Below are positions 48,201 to 62,068 of a stretch of 64,000 bases of DNA, piece after piece. Both the position numbers and the translations under genes were made by a program. The notes beneath the pieces are model-generated. The model made no database searches. It was not told where the DNA came from and saw nothing but the letters and a program-made list of their open reading frames with translations. This DNA is from Ophthalmolycus amberensis (lineage: Eukaryota; Chordata; Actinopteri; Perciformes; Zoarcidae). Every line of letters starts with the position of its first letter. Position 1 is the stretch's first letter. The stretch spans positions 1-64,000 of the forward strand of contig JAFEUB010001412.1 of assembly GCA_024529925.1 (NCBI GenBank), in the 5' to 3' direction.

Positions 48201-49099
48201 AACCGCTCATCCAATCGACCTCGCACAAATACTTTCACTAGTCATCACTTGAAGCAAGGCTGATGCACATCAGGTCTGTTTCTTTACATTTTGTGACTGT
48301 TGGTGCCAGCAGCATGTTTATCAGAACATTTATATCCCCTGTCGCTGTTTTTATGTAAAAAAACGTAACGTTTTAGAAACGTATATCTCCAGTCAACCTC
48401 TTCGGGTAACGAGTATCACTATTCCACAACGTTCAATGATGACTAATCCACAAAGACAAAACAGCCAGGAAATGAAGAAAGTCTGAAACGATTGCATGAG
48501 AGTCTATGGGGCAGAGCTGGATAGTTGTCGGATCCTTCGGAGCCGAAGCTACACTATGATTGGCCAGTCTGTGTTTGAGGGCGGGACTCAGTGAGGGATC
48601 AAAAATAACCTCCACTTTTTCCACAATAGAAACTTCTTTGTCGTGTTCAAGAAATGTATTTTGTTCTTATCCACTGACATTCTAACTAAATGAACAGCAA
48701 CACATGTCGCTCACACAATTACACGTTTGTAAAGCAGAATACAATAGCATTCTTGATGATTATAGTTTGGCTGCCAGAAGGCCGAAAAGGCTATTTTCAC
48801 CTGAAAAACATCTTGTTTCTTTTTTTGTGTCTTTTATGATTGTTTTTATACCCAGCAAATGGACCTCGACTGTCCTTTGCAATTTATTATGACCAAGCCT
48901 GCAGGGAAAATAAATAACTAGCTGCAAATAATTCATTTAAACTTAAAGAAAATCCCATCTCAGTTCTGGCTCACTGCTAGCAACAAAGGCAGAGATAACA
49001 ACCCGATGGCAGCGATTATAAAGCATGTGCTGTAAAAGAGGAGACAGCAAAAACTACAGGGGGACTTCCTACACTGAGCACCTCTCTCCTCCTCTTCTT

Positions 49100-49895
49100 C
49101 ACCTCCGTCTGTATGCATTGATGTCCCATTAATGCTCATTACTAACTTTACTTCTTCCCCGGAGTATTTGTGCTTTCTCGCCTCACAGGATGACCGCAGT
49201 TTTATCTGGACACTGGTTCTTCAACCAGCCATGGCCCTGCTGACACCTACTACGATCTTCATTATTAACATTAATCCTATTTCCGATACCATTAATGCAC
49301 AGTACTGATTTTGTCTCTTCCCCGGAGTCCTTGTGCTTCCTCTCCTCACAGGTTTCCATGGAGCATGGTTTCATCTGGACCCTGGTCCTTCCTCCTACCA
49401 TGGCCCTGCTGACTCCAACTGCTAATATCACTTTTATTATTACTCACATTACTATTTCATACTACCGATACCATTAATGCACATTATTGACCTGCTTCTT
49501 CACCAGAGTCTCTGTGCTTTCTCGCCTCACAGGTTCCTGTGTATCCGGGTTAAACCTGGACCAGGTGTTGCCTCCTGTCGTGGTTGTGTCATACATTGAA
49601 TGTGCTGTAATTACATTGAATGTGTTGTAATTCACTATCCTGTTCTACACATGACATCATTGCACTTCTGTCCATCCTGGGAAAGGGATCCCTCCTCTAT
49701 TGCTCTCCCACAGGTTTCTTCCTCTTTCCTCCCCGTTAAAGGGTTTTTTTGGGGAGTTTTTCCTGTTCCGATGTGAGGGTCCCGGGACAAGAGGATGTCA
49801 AATGTGTACATATTGTAAAGCCCTCTGAGGCAAATTTGTAATTTGTGATTTTGGGCTATACAAAAATAAATTGAAAATTGAAATTGAAAGGAGTT
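49100..49895 (+). mobile_element. Retroelement 3' part with internal tandem array and (AATTG)-type tail
   Basis: Three diverged tandem units start with (C)CCGGAGTNTTTGTGCTTTCT-like text at about 49157, 49320 and 49501 (spacing 163 and 181). Downstream is a fish retroposon 3' end: TTAAAGGGTTTTTTTGGGGA, TTTTTCCTGTTCCGATGTGA, AAAGCCCTCTGAGGCAAA and TTGTGATTTTGGGCTATACA, ending in AAATTGAAAATTGAAATTG. It has no intact coding frame. Confidence 0.7.
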
Positions 49896-49899
49896 CAGC

Positions 49900-51955
49900 T
49901 TCAATGAAGACCACAAAATAACACAGAATCCTCTCCTCATATCAATGTCAAACAGTCCTCTGTGCCAGTCTGGGAAATTATAAACTTGGCTATTACAACC
50001 CTTGATGAAATATAAGTTACCTGTCAAACGTACAATTATGTTAGACTCTTGCGATTTGCATTTGTTATTTATACACGGATCATAAATGCAGCTACCGTAC
50101 AGTTATAATGACTGCAGAAGTCGGCTCTTCATTTGACTTGTGTTCGGTGGGAAGGAAAAAGCAGGCTTTTAATGTGATTGATGTCAAAGTTTCACCATTA
50201 ATTAATGTCTTTTTGTTTTACAGCCTTAGCGACTTGGCAACACAATAGTTCATAGTACCATATGTTCAGCGGCGAGATCTCATGATGAGTTTATAGCTCT
50301 GAGTGTGCAATAACCTGGAATGATTATGCAGTAAACGGTTGAAGTGCCTTGAAAATACAGAGTAAAGTATCCCCGTGTCACTGGTTTGGTCAGTGCGTTT
50401 GTCACAGACAGAGCATCTCTGGAAAATATGATTTTCTCTTCTGACAGGCAGAATGATGCACTGTTGTCTGTGATGACTAAGAGCTCACAAAGTCATTGAC
50501 ACTAAAATTGAAAAGTTTTCGTCAACAACTTATTGCTCTGATGCAGTTATTATAATTCAAATACGTGATAACAGCAGCAGTTCTGAGTTGAGTTTTGGAG
50601 ACGAGTGTATCTCAGCTCCAGTTTTGTCTGTATGTAGCTGATGGAGTTTTAGTCACATCCAGACATTGATTCGTGCACTCCAATATCTTTTGTTCACACA
50701 AAATAGTTTGTGGGATATACTGTTTGTATTAAGTAGTGAACCGGCTTGAACTTAACACATATTGCTGCATGCAAGTCCTTCACAGAGATTGAAAGAGTCT
50801 GTTGTTTCACGTTAACCCACCTATAGAGCTGCTTTCTAAATTATTCAGTATTTCTCTTTTGAAAAGCATCAAGAGAGATGCAACTGCAAGGAGTTCATCA
50901 GCAAGGACCAGGTGTCATGTTCTTCCCCTTCAAGCAGATCAAGAACAACACCTTTATATTCAGTATTTTGATGAGCACAGCACTGGGTCACACAAAGACA
51001 TGGTTAGCAGCGAATTAAAATTTTTTAGTTTTGCAAGTATTCATAATATAATTGTTTAACCTTGCTCTGTTGCTGTCGCTTTGCTGAAAAACATGCCATC
51101 TGCTTCTGATTGAGTCAAATATCAAATATCAAATATCAACCAGTGTTGCTCTAAGCAGTCATACTCACCACAGGAGGTACTTCTGTAGTTGTCTGTGGAA
51201 GGATTGTGTGATAGCACAACTAGTTAAAACTTTAGAAATCAAGATTTGACTGAATTAAGTGTTTTGTGCTACATAATGAAAACAGTTAAAATAGTAAGCT
51301 AAAAAAGTCACGGTTGAAATAGTCAGGTTCAGTCATAGATAAACAGTTGAAGTAGATAGTTACTCAGTTAGTTAGTTGCCCTTTTCACCTGTAGTGTCTT
51401 GCAAAATGTATGCAATTATGCAATACTGTCTAAACAGGCTGTTTTCTCTATATCCTGAAGGTCTTTACTCGAGGGTTTGGTCTTTTATCATTCACAGCCT
51501 GATTTATCAAACATTTTATATTTTATTTAAAAAACATTGTTTTTTTCCCCCGGCTGCAGTATTTTCTGATTTATGGAACGATATAAAGAGATATTCCAAA
51601 TTCCCTCTCTCAAAACCTTTGACTGTAATGTGTCAACAAAATGAAACAAGAATTTTGAACCTGGATATATCCAGGTTTATATAGCATATTTACATAAGAC
51701 ACTGGCTCATTTGCATATTTAAACATACAATTTCAGAAAACTGTAAGACAAAAAAAGAATCGCCTTTATGTAAGTAATCGACTGGGGAACTTTCATGGTG
51801 ATATTTATCAGTTACAATCTATATTACTCTATTCACCTGCAGTGTCTCCCTCTTAAAACCTGCCCAACAGAAGCTGAAACTGGCCTAAAAAATTCAATTG
51901 TGTATTTGGAGACCGCAGCAGCAGCAGAATTCAAAAGGATTATTCTACTCTGCTA
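49900..51955. other. Gene-free stretch, nothing recognisable
   Basis: Unique-looking AT-rich sequence. A three-fold AAATATC repeat lies at about 51118-51137. No gene or further repeat is supported. Confidence 0.5.
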
Positions 51956-51960
51956 TGATT

Positions 51961-52005
51961 ACACACACAAACACACACACACGCACACACACACACACGC
52001 ACACA
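51961..52005. repeat. (CA)n microsatellite
   Basis: About 20 CA units with CG and AA interruptions. Confidence 0.93.
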
Positions 52006-52009
52006 TAGT

Positions 52010-55000
52010 GTATTATATGTGTACACTCACTGTATTTTTAGAATCTTTCTTGCCTCATAGGAACACTTTCATTTCCAGGCTGTTGCTTTCTGAAGCTTGA
52101 CGTTGATCCTTTCTTACTGTATTTGCCTCCATGCCTCCTGTGCCACCATTCATCTCCTCTCCTTTCTCTTTTTCTTTTGCCTGATTGCAACACAGTGAAA
52201 TGCCACGAGGCAAACTTCAATAGAAATACCAGCTACTTACTTTTCAGCCCTTCATCTTCTGTGGCTTTCCAAAGAAAAGCCCAGTGTCACCGTTCCTTTT
52301 CATGCTTATGATTAAACGCAGGTCAAGCGGTCACAGCGTGAATAATGTGTCTAGTCTGGACCGGATACTACTTTTGTTTAGACTGTGAATTTCTCCTTTG
52401 AATCCGGATGTACAATGTCGGTGAGTATCCCTTAAATGCTTTCGAGGTTCACCTTTGCGCTGGAGATTTATGTGGATTGGAGCCAATTTTTACATTATTA
52501 GAGCTTAAAATAGTCAAAATCAATACAGTATTCAAGTGTACTGCGATTAGTATTAATTATTGAGCTTTAGAGGTGTTGGTAGGTGGATTTAGTTAGACAG
52601 AGCCAGACTGGCTGTTTCAGATTTTTGTAATTTAAATTTGTATTGCTTTCATGGTTTCACAGGAGAGATATTTCTTGTTGCTGACAGTAAATGTAGCATC
52701 AGTGGCATTAGAAACTAAAATGAAAGAGAAAAACTGAATTGTAGAGGATACTTAACTACTGATAATAGCACGACTAGGAAGAATATCCATTCAACGTGTG
52801 ATGATATTAATCAGTCAGCAGGATATTCGTCCAAAAAGGATCCAAAACTGGTGAGCTACTATTGTTTCTGTTATTCATTCTGTTAAGCATAAGCTCATAT
52901 GAAGCAGTTTGTATCTTGTTGTTTGCTAATTCTTTTAGTTCTGGAGGTTTGGGTGTTTGCCAGTATCTATGTACGGTCCTAACCGGCAAGCTGCTTCATG
53001 ACTTTATGCAAAACTAAACTCGTCTCCTGGCTGTATAATTATCTTACAGAGAGTGGTATTCATCATTCCATCTTCCAAAATAACTGTTCCTCTAAAATGA
53101 CTCATCCATTTTATTTCCCTGGTACACACCTCTACCAGATTCTCCTAAATATGAATGTGACTTTACACAATGCCATTATTAGAGTCAAAACAATTGCATC
53201 CAAACTGAAACTGAAACCAACAAGTCAGCCGCCGCACCTGACCAGTCAGCTACCAGGTAGAATTCAAACATATGGACTGAGTGAGAAGAAAATGTACGTT
53301 CTCGCGAAAGAGACTGTCCTCTCGCTCTTCGAAAATCTTCTCACCAATTCACTTGAAATATGCCAAGTCAAAAGATATGCCCCTGCGTTGGGAAGTTTCA
53401 CGGTAAGCAGGTCATTACAATGCATGTAAATGCCTTTTCTGATTTCTTGCCTTAACCTGATTAGTCCCATTCACGTGATTTAGTGTGCACACGTAGATGT
53501 AGTCATTAACTCCAGACTTAGTTGCATATGTAGGATGTTGTTGTTTTGGTATTTCAAGCATCAGTGGTGTAACATTTTCTCTCCCTCATAACAATGTTGG
53601 GTTCTCTCACACATGCATGAACACACACACACACACACACCATTAACATGTAGACGTGTGAACTTTATTACCATCTGCTCCACCATTTCATATGCATATA
53701 AAAAGTGGCAGCATCCCTCATACATATAAACATGTCCTCATCAGGTATTCCTCCGATGCAGGATTACGTGTTAACTTTCTAGACCCCCAAGGAAAATTCC
53801 ACCTTTGCCGTTTCTGCTTGTGGGTTCGGCCATTTCATGTTAATTCAGTTACTGCGCTGGCATTAACTCAAGTGCTGCAGCGATTTGTCACAGGGTGGAG
53901 ACCCAAAACTAAACTTCAAATGCTCTGATGCTACTCTCCCATATATCATATCAGTCCACTCAACAACTTCTTCTTTTGACCCACTTTTTCCCCAATAGTT
54001 ACTTGATGTTTTTTGAATAATGACATTGAAGTGATGGATGCAGCCATCAGTCACACGCTAACATTCAAGTAGGCCACTGCCCACATAAACCCTGCATTCA
54101 TCAATTGCCTCGTGCTGCCATTTCAGGCCAAACGCAGATTGGAAATCAAAATGAAACCGACGTAACTTGTGGACAGTGCGGGGAAATTTGTGCGTGTTGG
54201 GATCATACTTCTTGCTGGTGATGAGGTTCAAGTGAGGTGAAGGCCGCTTTCTGCAAACCATGAGTAGTCTCGCTGCAGGTGCGCTGAAGGAGCTGTGATG
54301 GATGGATGTGGACCAAAAAACAAGGTCTCCTGCCACGTGTTGTCAATGACGCTGCACAGAGTTACAGCATGTGGTCATGTTGACACAGTGGCAGGTAAAG
54401 CCACTCACAAATGACAAATGACACTGTGGAGTTGAAGGGCAAAACTGTCATCACTCATTGTGCCAATTTAACAGTTTGACACTGATATCCATCAGCTGCT
54501 CTCGCAGTGAAATATGTGACATGGATTACAATCTCACACTTTAATCAGTTTCAGTTAGTAAAACAAGGTTAAACAAGGCAAACGTAAGCGTGTCGGGATA
54601 AAACACACAGCAGCTCGCCCTGGTGGCTCATGTTAATGTCGAGCTCCCCGAGGATCAATTGTCGACGCTCATTTAGGCTCGATTTAAGGACATTTACCGG
54701 CGTTTCACTGTCATAGAATTGTTTAATTTTAATAGACACATTTTGACTGTTATTTAACCTCAATTGTGTGTTTGTCTGATAAAGAGTCAAATCACCTGAG
54801 CTCTTATGAATATCAGTTATGAAGACTGTTCATCCATTTCCATCAAACTCCAGACACAAAATCCAAAAGGTGGAATAATCATGAAACTCCAATGATTCAG
54901 GAAGAATGCCATCTATTCATACAATATCACAGTATCACAAGTATTCTTCATTTTCAACCACAATCTCATATTAAGCACTTCAATAAAGGTTTCAGCATGA

Positions 55001-55279
55001 CGATTTGGTTGGGTGATTGTTGTATGATAAAGCAAAGGCAGACAAGTCAAGCGATACAATATGTTTCAATATGAAAGCTTTCAAATGTGATGAATTCCCT
55101 TCAGCGGTTCCCAAAATCAAGTGATCATTTCAAGCTGTGTATTTAGTTCGACCAACACCCGAAAGAAAACATATTCAAAATATAAAATTTACAAAAATAT
55201 GAACTGAAGAAATGCATCACATTGGATAGCTGTAATCAGAGATTGTTTGAAACGTACAGCTCCCCTGGCATCCATTCTT
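52010..55279. other. Gene-free stretch
   Basis: Holds a short family A fragment (52560-52625, with GAGCTTTAGAGGTGTTGGT) and a (CA)n tract (53622-53641). Open frames up to 143 codons (52998-53429) have no recognisable domain. Confidence 0.5.
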
Positions 55280-55499
55280 CAACCCTGTATCCTAAAAATG
55301 ACGTTCTCCCGAAACTAAAATGCATTCTCAATCACAGAAAAATAATAAAGACTAGAGTATGGCAAAGATATTTTGATTAGAAACGTATTTGTAATACGTC
55401 AAACACAAACGTAATCAGGGAGAAAATACGTTCATGGTCAAACGTAATTGAGAATGCATTTTAGTTTCGGGGGAACGTAATTTTTAGGAGATAGGGCTC
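55280..55499. mobile_element. 220-bp MITE with 8-bp target duplication (hAT-type)
   Basis: The ends are inverted repeats: CCTAAAAATGACGTTCTCCC on the left, mirrored by CCTAAAAATTACGTTCCCCC on the right, then CGAAACTAAAATGCATTCTC in both arms. CCATTCTT flanks both sides (55272-55279 and 55500-55507). An 8-bp duplication is the mark of hAT transposons. No coding capacity. Confidence 0.85.
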
Positions 55500-56194
55500 C
55501 CATTCTTGTGATTTACAAAAATAAATGCTATAATGTAATAATAATCTGTTGCATCATTTCCCACAGCCATAATGCACTTTCTGTTCTCTCCCCTCTGCCC
55601 GCTAAGTCATTACTCTTCTGAATACAACTGAATGAAGAAATATGTCTGAATAAAGAAACGGCCTTCTTGTTCAACCTATTTCTAGTTAAACTAGCAGCTT
55701 CAGAGTTGTTATATATGTGATGGACAGAGGGACAAAAATGACCTCCTGAAAGAAACCCTTCAGTGGGTCACAAACTGTACGTGATTAACAAGCGTGTTTG
55801 ATTTACGCCTGCTGGACCTGTACGCGAGTAATACAAACATTACACTACATTGTCTGATGGATTGCAGCAGTAAAAGTCTCTTGGTCTCTCCGTCTTTCTG
55901 TCTGCCTGAATCATCTGCGTTCAAAACATTTATGTCAAAGCCACAAAAGAAAAGTTAGATTTATGATTTATACAGTTGTTCTGCTTGTTCTAGTGCAGAC
56001 GAGTTTTGGGCTTGTTAAAAAGTGTCATCTGTCAAACTATAGGGATGAAGGCTGAACTCCAACGCCTTCACACGGTGAATCAGTCTGGATGTCTGATTCC
56101 CTGCTGCTCATAGAACCTGTTCACATTTGGCACCAAAATGGGCGATCTGATCCCAATAATGACCAGACAGAGAGCTGTCGTGTGAACACAAGCA

Positions 56195-56708
56195 CCTCAG
56201 GATTATGACATTTTGGGAAATACGCTTTCACTTTCTTGCTGAGAGTTAGATGAGAAGATTGATGCTACCCATGTCTGTCTGCTAAATACAGCATGAAGCT
56301 ACAGCGTACAGCAGTTAGCTTAGCATTGCTAAATCCGAAGGTAACTTGAACTTGTAAAAATCCACCAACCTGCTCCTTTACAATCAGCGAAGACTCCACA
56401 AAGTTGCTTCACTTCAGAAAGAATTAGTCCCACGCGTAATCTTCTGTAAATCCATAACATCTGGTTTTCACACTTTCTTTTCGTGTAGATTAAACAAACA
56501 AGGTGTAACGTGTTAATTAGTCAGCTTCAGAGCAGCTGGTAAGTTGTTGCTTTTGTTTCCTTGGATAGAGCCATGTATGCTCCTGTTTCCAGTCTTTATG
56601 CTAAGCTAACTAGCTGCTGGAAGTAGCTTCAGATTTACAAACATGGTGCTATCAATCTTTTCGTAACTGCGAGTGTATTTCCCAAAATATTTACCTATTC
56701 CTTTAAAT
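56195..56708. mobile_element. Full-length copy of palindromic dispersed repeat (family A)
   Basis: The left end TGACATTTTGGGAAATACGC ... GAGAAGATTGATGCTACC is mirrored at the right end by GGTGCTATCAATCTTTTCGT ... GTATTTCCCAAAATATTTAC and CTATTCCTTTAA. Inner arms also pair (GAAGCTACAGCGTACAGC and CTGGAAGTAGCTTC). At about 510 bp it is the best copy in the window and defines the family. It is a MITE-like foldback element without genes. Confidence 0.8.
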
Positions 56709-56709
56709 T

Positions 56710-59235
56710 GTGTAAATTGAAATCATATTGTATAAGTGTACAGTTACTATTTTATTAATTAAATACTATTATTGATTATTACACATTCAAATCTGACACA
56801 TTCTCTAGTTTTGATGCCAGTTGATTCAGTTAAATCAATAATTGTATTTGTAATAGAGGAAATGGGTTTTTGTTGAAGCAGAACCTTTTTAGTTGTTGTT
56901 TCCTGTCATCATTTGTGTCATTTTAGCGTCAGATGTACTTTCAAAATTTAGAAAGATGCAATTTCCTGGTTTATTCTAGTAGCTCATTTGAAAGGATTTT
57001 ACTTTATTTCTAAAACACAGCTAAGACAACAGAAATGTACCGATTCTTGGGACAGATGACATTGGTCACAGTTGGCTAAAGACAGAATGGTGTCATCCAG
57101 GCAAACATTTTTAATGAGACACAAACCAAGATGCGGTTGAGAGGTGACTAAATGCTGCCTGTCTGCCGATGTGCAGCAGAAAGGTTCTTGTAACATCTGT
57201 GTTCATTTGTGCGTGTGTGTCGGTGCGCTGATGCTGGAGTCTTAATTTACTTTTATTATGATTTTAAACTGCAGTGGGGATTTAATTGTTAGGATTCCTT
57301 TGCTTGCAGATGACCAAAAGAAATCATCAAAAAATAAAATAAAATAAATATCAGCGGGTTATATTGTAATTTGCATCAGCTGGTTTTCTCTGTTTCAGGG
57401 AAAATGTGGCATCGGCGGGAGATACAGTTGCTGACAATTTGACAAGTGTGACATTTACAAATAAACCCCTGGGGGCTGTGGGAGACCAGAGACATATTTT
57501 CTTTCCTGACAAACTTTGATGAAAGCCAAGAAGACACAGTTGATCTTCTTCCGCTCTGTGTCTTGCCGCTGGTGTCGGCATCTGTTTTCCGTGTCAGTTT
57601 CCTTCTTTTCCCTCTGTTTCTTGTGTGATGTTCACCTTCAAGCTGGTGGACTGATCTGTGTCCATGTAAACCCTTTACTTCCAGTCTGCTAAAGCCGCAG
57701 AACACGGTCTTGATTACTTGTGCTCTTTCCAGACCACGATCACCAGATGGCTTCCTTTCCATTACAACAGGAGCTCTGTCATCCCTGTTCCAGAGCTTTT
57801 TCTGTCTATTGTAATCACATGGGTTGGATACAGTACAGTTTTCAAAAAGCTGTCTACTAATCTGGTATATTTGGTCAAAACCATCATTTTGTACTCTAAT
57901 AAACATATGTGCATGCTTTGCAGTGGGCTATTACGACTGGAAGCAGTTATGTCCTACGACAGGAAATTCATGATTTTCTTGCTAAATTAATGCAAAAAAA
58001 CCCAGAGGGTTATGACGAGCCATTAATAATACTATTTTTAAAAACAGCATTCACACTGAGTATCACTCAGAAGCCAATCTTGTAAAATAAATGTATACTT
58101 TTAATGCCAATGGCGCACTGGAGCCCTCCAGGACTTTCTGTTCTTTCCTGGAGGTAAAGAGAATGTCCACATGGCAGAGTGCTTGCTGGATTTTCTAGCA
58201 TGCATTTTCCCTGTAATTTCTTCAAAAACCTTTTCTTCTGAAATGAGTCATGCAGCTCCTTGGCTGTATTCGCTGTGATAATGACAGTGGTCGAGGAAGT
58301 CTTCAAACCATGAAAAAATGACAGTTACATGACAGGATATGCAAAGGAGTGATTTCCTCCCAGTAACCTTTATAAGCCTAATTTACACAAAGCAGTTGAA
58401 GCCACATTGATGTGCTGTGATTATGTACCATTTATGAAGTAAAACACCCTGCCAGGATCTGCGTCCATTCTAACAGGACAGACCCTAGTGATCAGGAACC
58501 TTCAAAAAAAAATCATTTTACATGCAGAACAGAAGCCGAATATTTACCCCAAACATGGGATTGGGTTGATCACGAATAGTTGTACTTTATTTAGACAAGC
58601 TTCCTCTCAAGCAATCTGTCGCTGCAGACAGCAACCATACTGCCATCTTCCTCGCAGCATGGACTGCGGAGAAAGATGCGGTCATGTGGCCATGTCCCCT
58701 TGCCCACTGCCATCTGGAGATGCTGTCAAATACAGACTGACTCCAGTGATTAGAATTAGATCTGCAGCCAAACAGCCGTATTCTAATTTTTCTTATTGCA
58801 TTGCGTGGGTTGGCCATGATGCTCGCCCGGATGTTCAGAGTTCATAAACAGGAGCAACCTTGACCCAATCTGCCAGTTCCACATTCCCTATGAGTGCAAC
58901 ACTTTCACCTTTCCTGCCATGCTGTCAGCTTAGGATGCAAAATATGGCAGGACAAGACTTGAATACATGAAATATTCCAGGTGGCCTTCTGTTTGTTGAG
59001 TTGCTATGTTTTTGTAGGTTTTCATTTTTTCGAGCTTAATGGCAAAGTGCACTGACACGAGGCACAACTAATCATCGCTAACTCACAGAAGTCACCAGAG
59101 AGTGGGGTCACTATTAAATGTGAGAGAGAAAAATATAAATCAGGCAGAGCGGAAAGTAAATGCACTTTTTGTGTGTATGGAAAGTGAAGCACCAGGAAAC
59201 AGAGGTTCAGACACTCATAATGACATTTAGACCCT
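56710..59235. other. Gene-free stretch, nothing recognisable
   Basis: Includes a 176-codon minus-strand open frame (57376-57906) that has no domain and no splice context. Nothing in this stretch is supportable as a gene or repeat. Confidence 0.5.
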
Positions 59236-59239
59236 TACA

Positions 59240-59490
59240 TTAAAATGCATCTCGTATCCAGATATGTTTTAACCTGATTACATTTACTCCTGGTATGAAA
59301 TGTCTCTCCAGTGTCTACATTAAGATCCGATTGAGATCTGATCACTCTGTCCAGCCCAAACAAACAAACGTGGCAGCCAGGAGCTGTTGTTGCCTTTCTC
59401 CACCATTTAAATAGTAAATGGACTTGCATTTATAGAATACCACTCTAGTCCTCCAACCACTCAGAACGCTTCATACCACATGTCAACATG
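59240..59490. repeat. Dispersed fish repeat fragments
   Basis: AGTGTCTACATTAAGATCCG followed by GAGATCTGATCAC, then TGGACTTGCATTTATAGAAT and CCACTCAGAACGCTTCATAC. Both parts resemble common fish repeats; the second is of the kind reading TATAGCGCTTTTCTAGTC. Confidence 0.5.
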
Positions 59491-59499
59491 TCCCAACTT

Positions 59500-62065
59500 G
59501 TCAAATACTGAAGCTTGGTCATTGAACCTCGGTGTCAAACTATGCTAACCCTCTAGCGTCAGTGGAGGTTATACATTGGAGTTAGTTGAAAGCCCAGTGG
59601 GTCGCAGACAGATGCTTACGTGTGCCTTCGTGTGTTGGCATTAGAGGCCGAAGGTCACTGAACAGCGAGTTGGGAATAACAGCGAGTTAATGGCAGAGGC
59701 TGCGATACAGAAGGGCCAGACTTCTTATCAGGATCTAATCTAATGCAGATACACTCACACACTGATAACCTAGCCTTTGGGAACAATTTGTTGTTGCCAC
59801 GGTCGCCCCCAATAATTGCATTCTCCATCCAGATACAACTATGTGGCTGGATTTACGTATTTGCAAGTGATTCTTCCAAACCAGCCAGGAAGCAGCCATT
59901 AGTCATTTAGTATGCTGAGCAAGAAACCAAAGAAAACGTTTTGCAAGTATATAATAATTAAAAATAAATTATATTATAACAGTTTAATGCAATCACTTAC
60001 CCTGTTTCCCATACATTGTAAAGAGTTAATAATATGAATGTTCCTTTGTAATTATTAAATCTGTACTTGATGATGCAGTGTCATTCATGTATAAGCCACT
60101 CCACAAAGTTGCATAACCTCTTGTCTCCTTCCATTGCACTTACTTGTTGTTTGAAGTATTTTATTGAAATGTACTAAATAATTACGCTGTAATTTGTGGG
60201 CGGTAATCTAAATCATTACTGAAAGTCTGCTGTTGTATTTGTATTTAACTTGACTCTCTACTTTCAGCCCTGGAGTTTCATCATATTTCAAAAATATCTC
60301 AAAGCATGAGGATCTACTCTATATCTATATTGTGTCCCTGCTGTTTCGTTACGTAATTAAACATTTGATGTGCCAGCAGCTTCAGCAATCACAGCTACAG
60401 TGTTGAAAAAGGACAAATGGTTGTTTGCAGTCCCACAGATTTGATTCAGAAAGACACAAATATTGTCAAAAGTAGGTTGTCACAATTGTATCGTTCCAGC
60501 TGTGTTATCATCATTTAAAATCAGCATGAACTAAACATGTGCGATACGTAATGACAATCAGCTCCAGTCTGCAGGAGTTAACAAGGATAAGAGTTCAGCG
60601 CAGGTGTTCTGCAGTTGGAGATAATTTGTACATTTTATATATAGCAGGGAGTTTGAATAACTGAATGTCAACTAACACGTACTGTAAGTATCATTAGTCC
60701 TTCTAGAAGCACCACCAGGGAAATAATAAAAAATATAAAAGTAGAGAGTAGCATCTACTCATGTAAGCCTCTGAGAACTATTGACAGAACAAAAGTCTAC
60801 AAATAGAAATAGGTTATGGTTCAGGTGCACTCAGCTCGGTGTCTCGCTCTGTGCCTTCAGACCTGTGATCAGCCCTGAGGCTCAGATGTTTGAATCTGAT
60901 TTAGGGCAAATTTTGATAAGCCTGGGGCTACTTTTGTACATGCAGATTTTCCCGTCTTATTGTGGCTTTATACTGGGATTTTTATAGAATGAGAGAAATT
61001 GTGGTGCTGAAGATAGGGGGATTTGAATTCCTCTCTACAGTTCATTTTTATTATCAGGCAGGACTTAATTTTAGGTGGCCATCTGTACAGCGCTAATTAG
61101 TCCTTTCATTTTAATCTTGTTGAAGGAAGACACCAATTGACTCATCTTGGGTCAAAGTGATTTTTTTAATGCATTTTTATGCTGGTGAATCTGTCTTTTA
61201 GGTCCATCCAATACGAACAACAGAAAGCCGTAGATGACAACATTGTTAAGAAAAGCATTTACAGAAAAGCCTTCTGTATGTAATTTCCCAAGGCATGATT
61301 TCCCTGTTCTAGAGCATGTCATTTGATAGCTTATCTGTCCAGCACAACATAGCAGAATTCCATTTGGATTGGGTTTTATTGTTTGCACACAATCCACCTG
61401 CTACACAAACATACAGTATGATTGAGCACAGACATGAGATCCTCTAGCCTGTTGATTAAGTGAACATCTGAGCACTTGTAGTTGAGCAGCTCCAACTTTT
61501 GGAAACTTTTAACATGATGAGCCTCAGTGCTCTGGGAAGAACAGTTTCATCTCTGATCCCAAAAGAACAATGCATTTTAATGCAAAACACATTGAGCTTA
61601 CTTGGCCTTACAGTATTTATGTGCTGTGGGTTTTGTTTTAAGATATACTTGCTGTGGCATCATATACAGCGGCCGAAAGAGCTCAACACATCGTAACTTT
61701 ACAAAACACATCCAAAGAGAAAGAAAACAGGCAAATAAAAGAAACATCTTGACACATTGACAACACAGTCAACACAGTTATGCATCACGAACACAGAAAA
61801 ACTGCAAATTCGAACATTGAAAAAAAGTCAATGGGCAAGTTCATTCTTGGCATGGGGAATTCACCTGAACAAACCGTTCCCAACTCAATGTACACTCACC
61901 AGCTTTTTCTGTTGCTTTCAACCACATCACATGGTCCTCATCAGTGGATGGAGTTTGCTATGTCGTCATGCGAATCGATCTATTGCATGCTTAGCAGCTG
62001 TTCTAATTTAGTAGCTGGGTTCAGAATGAAAATGACTTCAAATAGAGTTTGCAGTATGTTTGGCT
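59500..62065. other. Gene-free stretch, nothing recognisable
   Basis: AT-rich, unique-looking sequence. I see no gene, RNA or repeat that I can defend. Confidence 0.5.
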
Positions 62066-62068
62066 GAT

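Noticed and set aside
48520..48600. Promoter-like ATTGGCC plus GGGCGGGAC near a palindromic GGATCCTTCGGAGCC
   Set aside because: No first exon, no CpG island and no downstream gene; two motifs alone are not enough.
57376..57906. 176-codon minus-strand open frame
   Set aside because: Basic, low-order sequence without any family likeness; it overlaps another frame and has no supporting signals.
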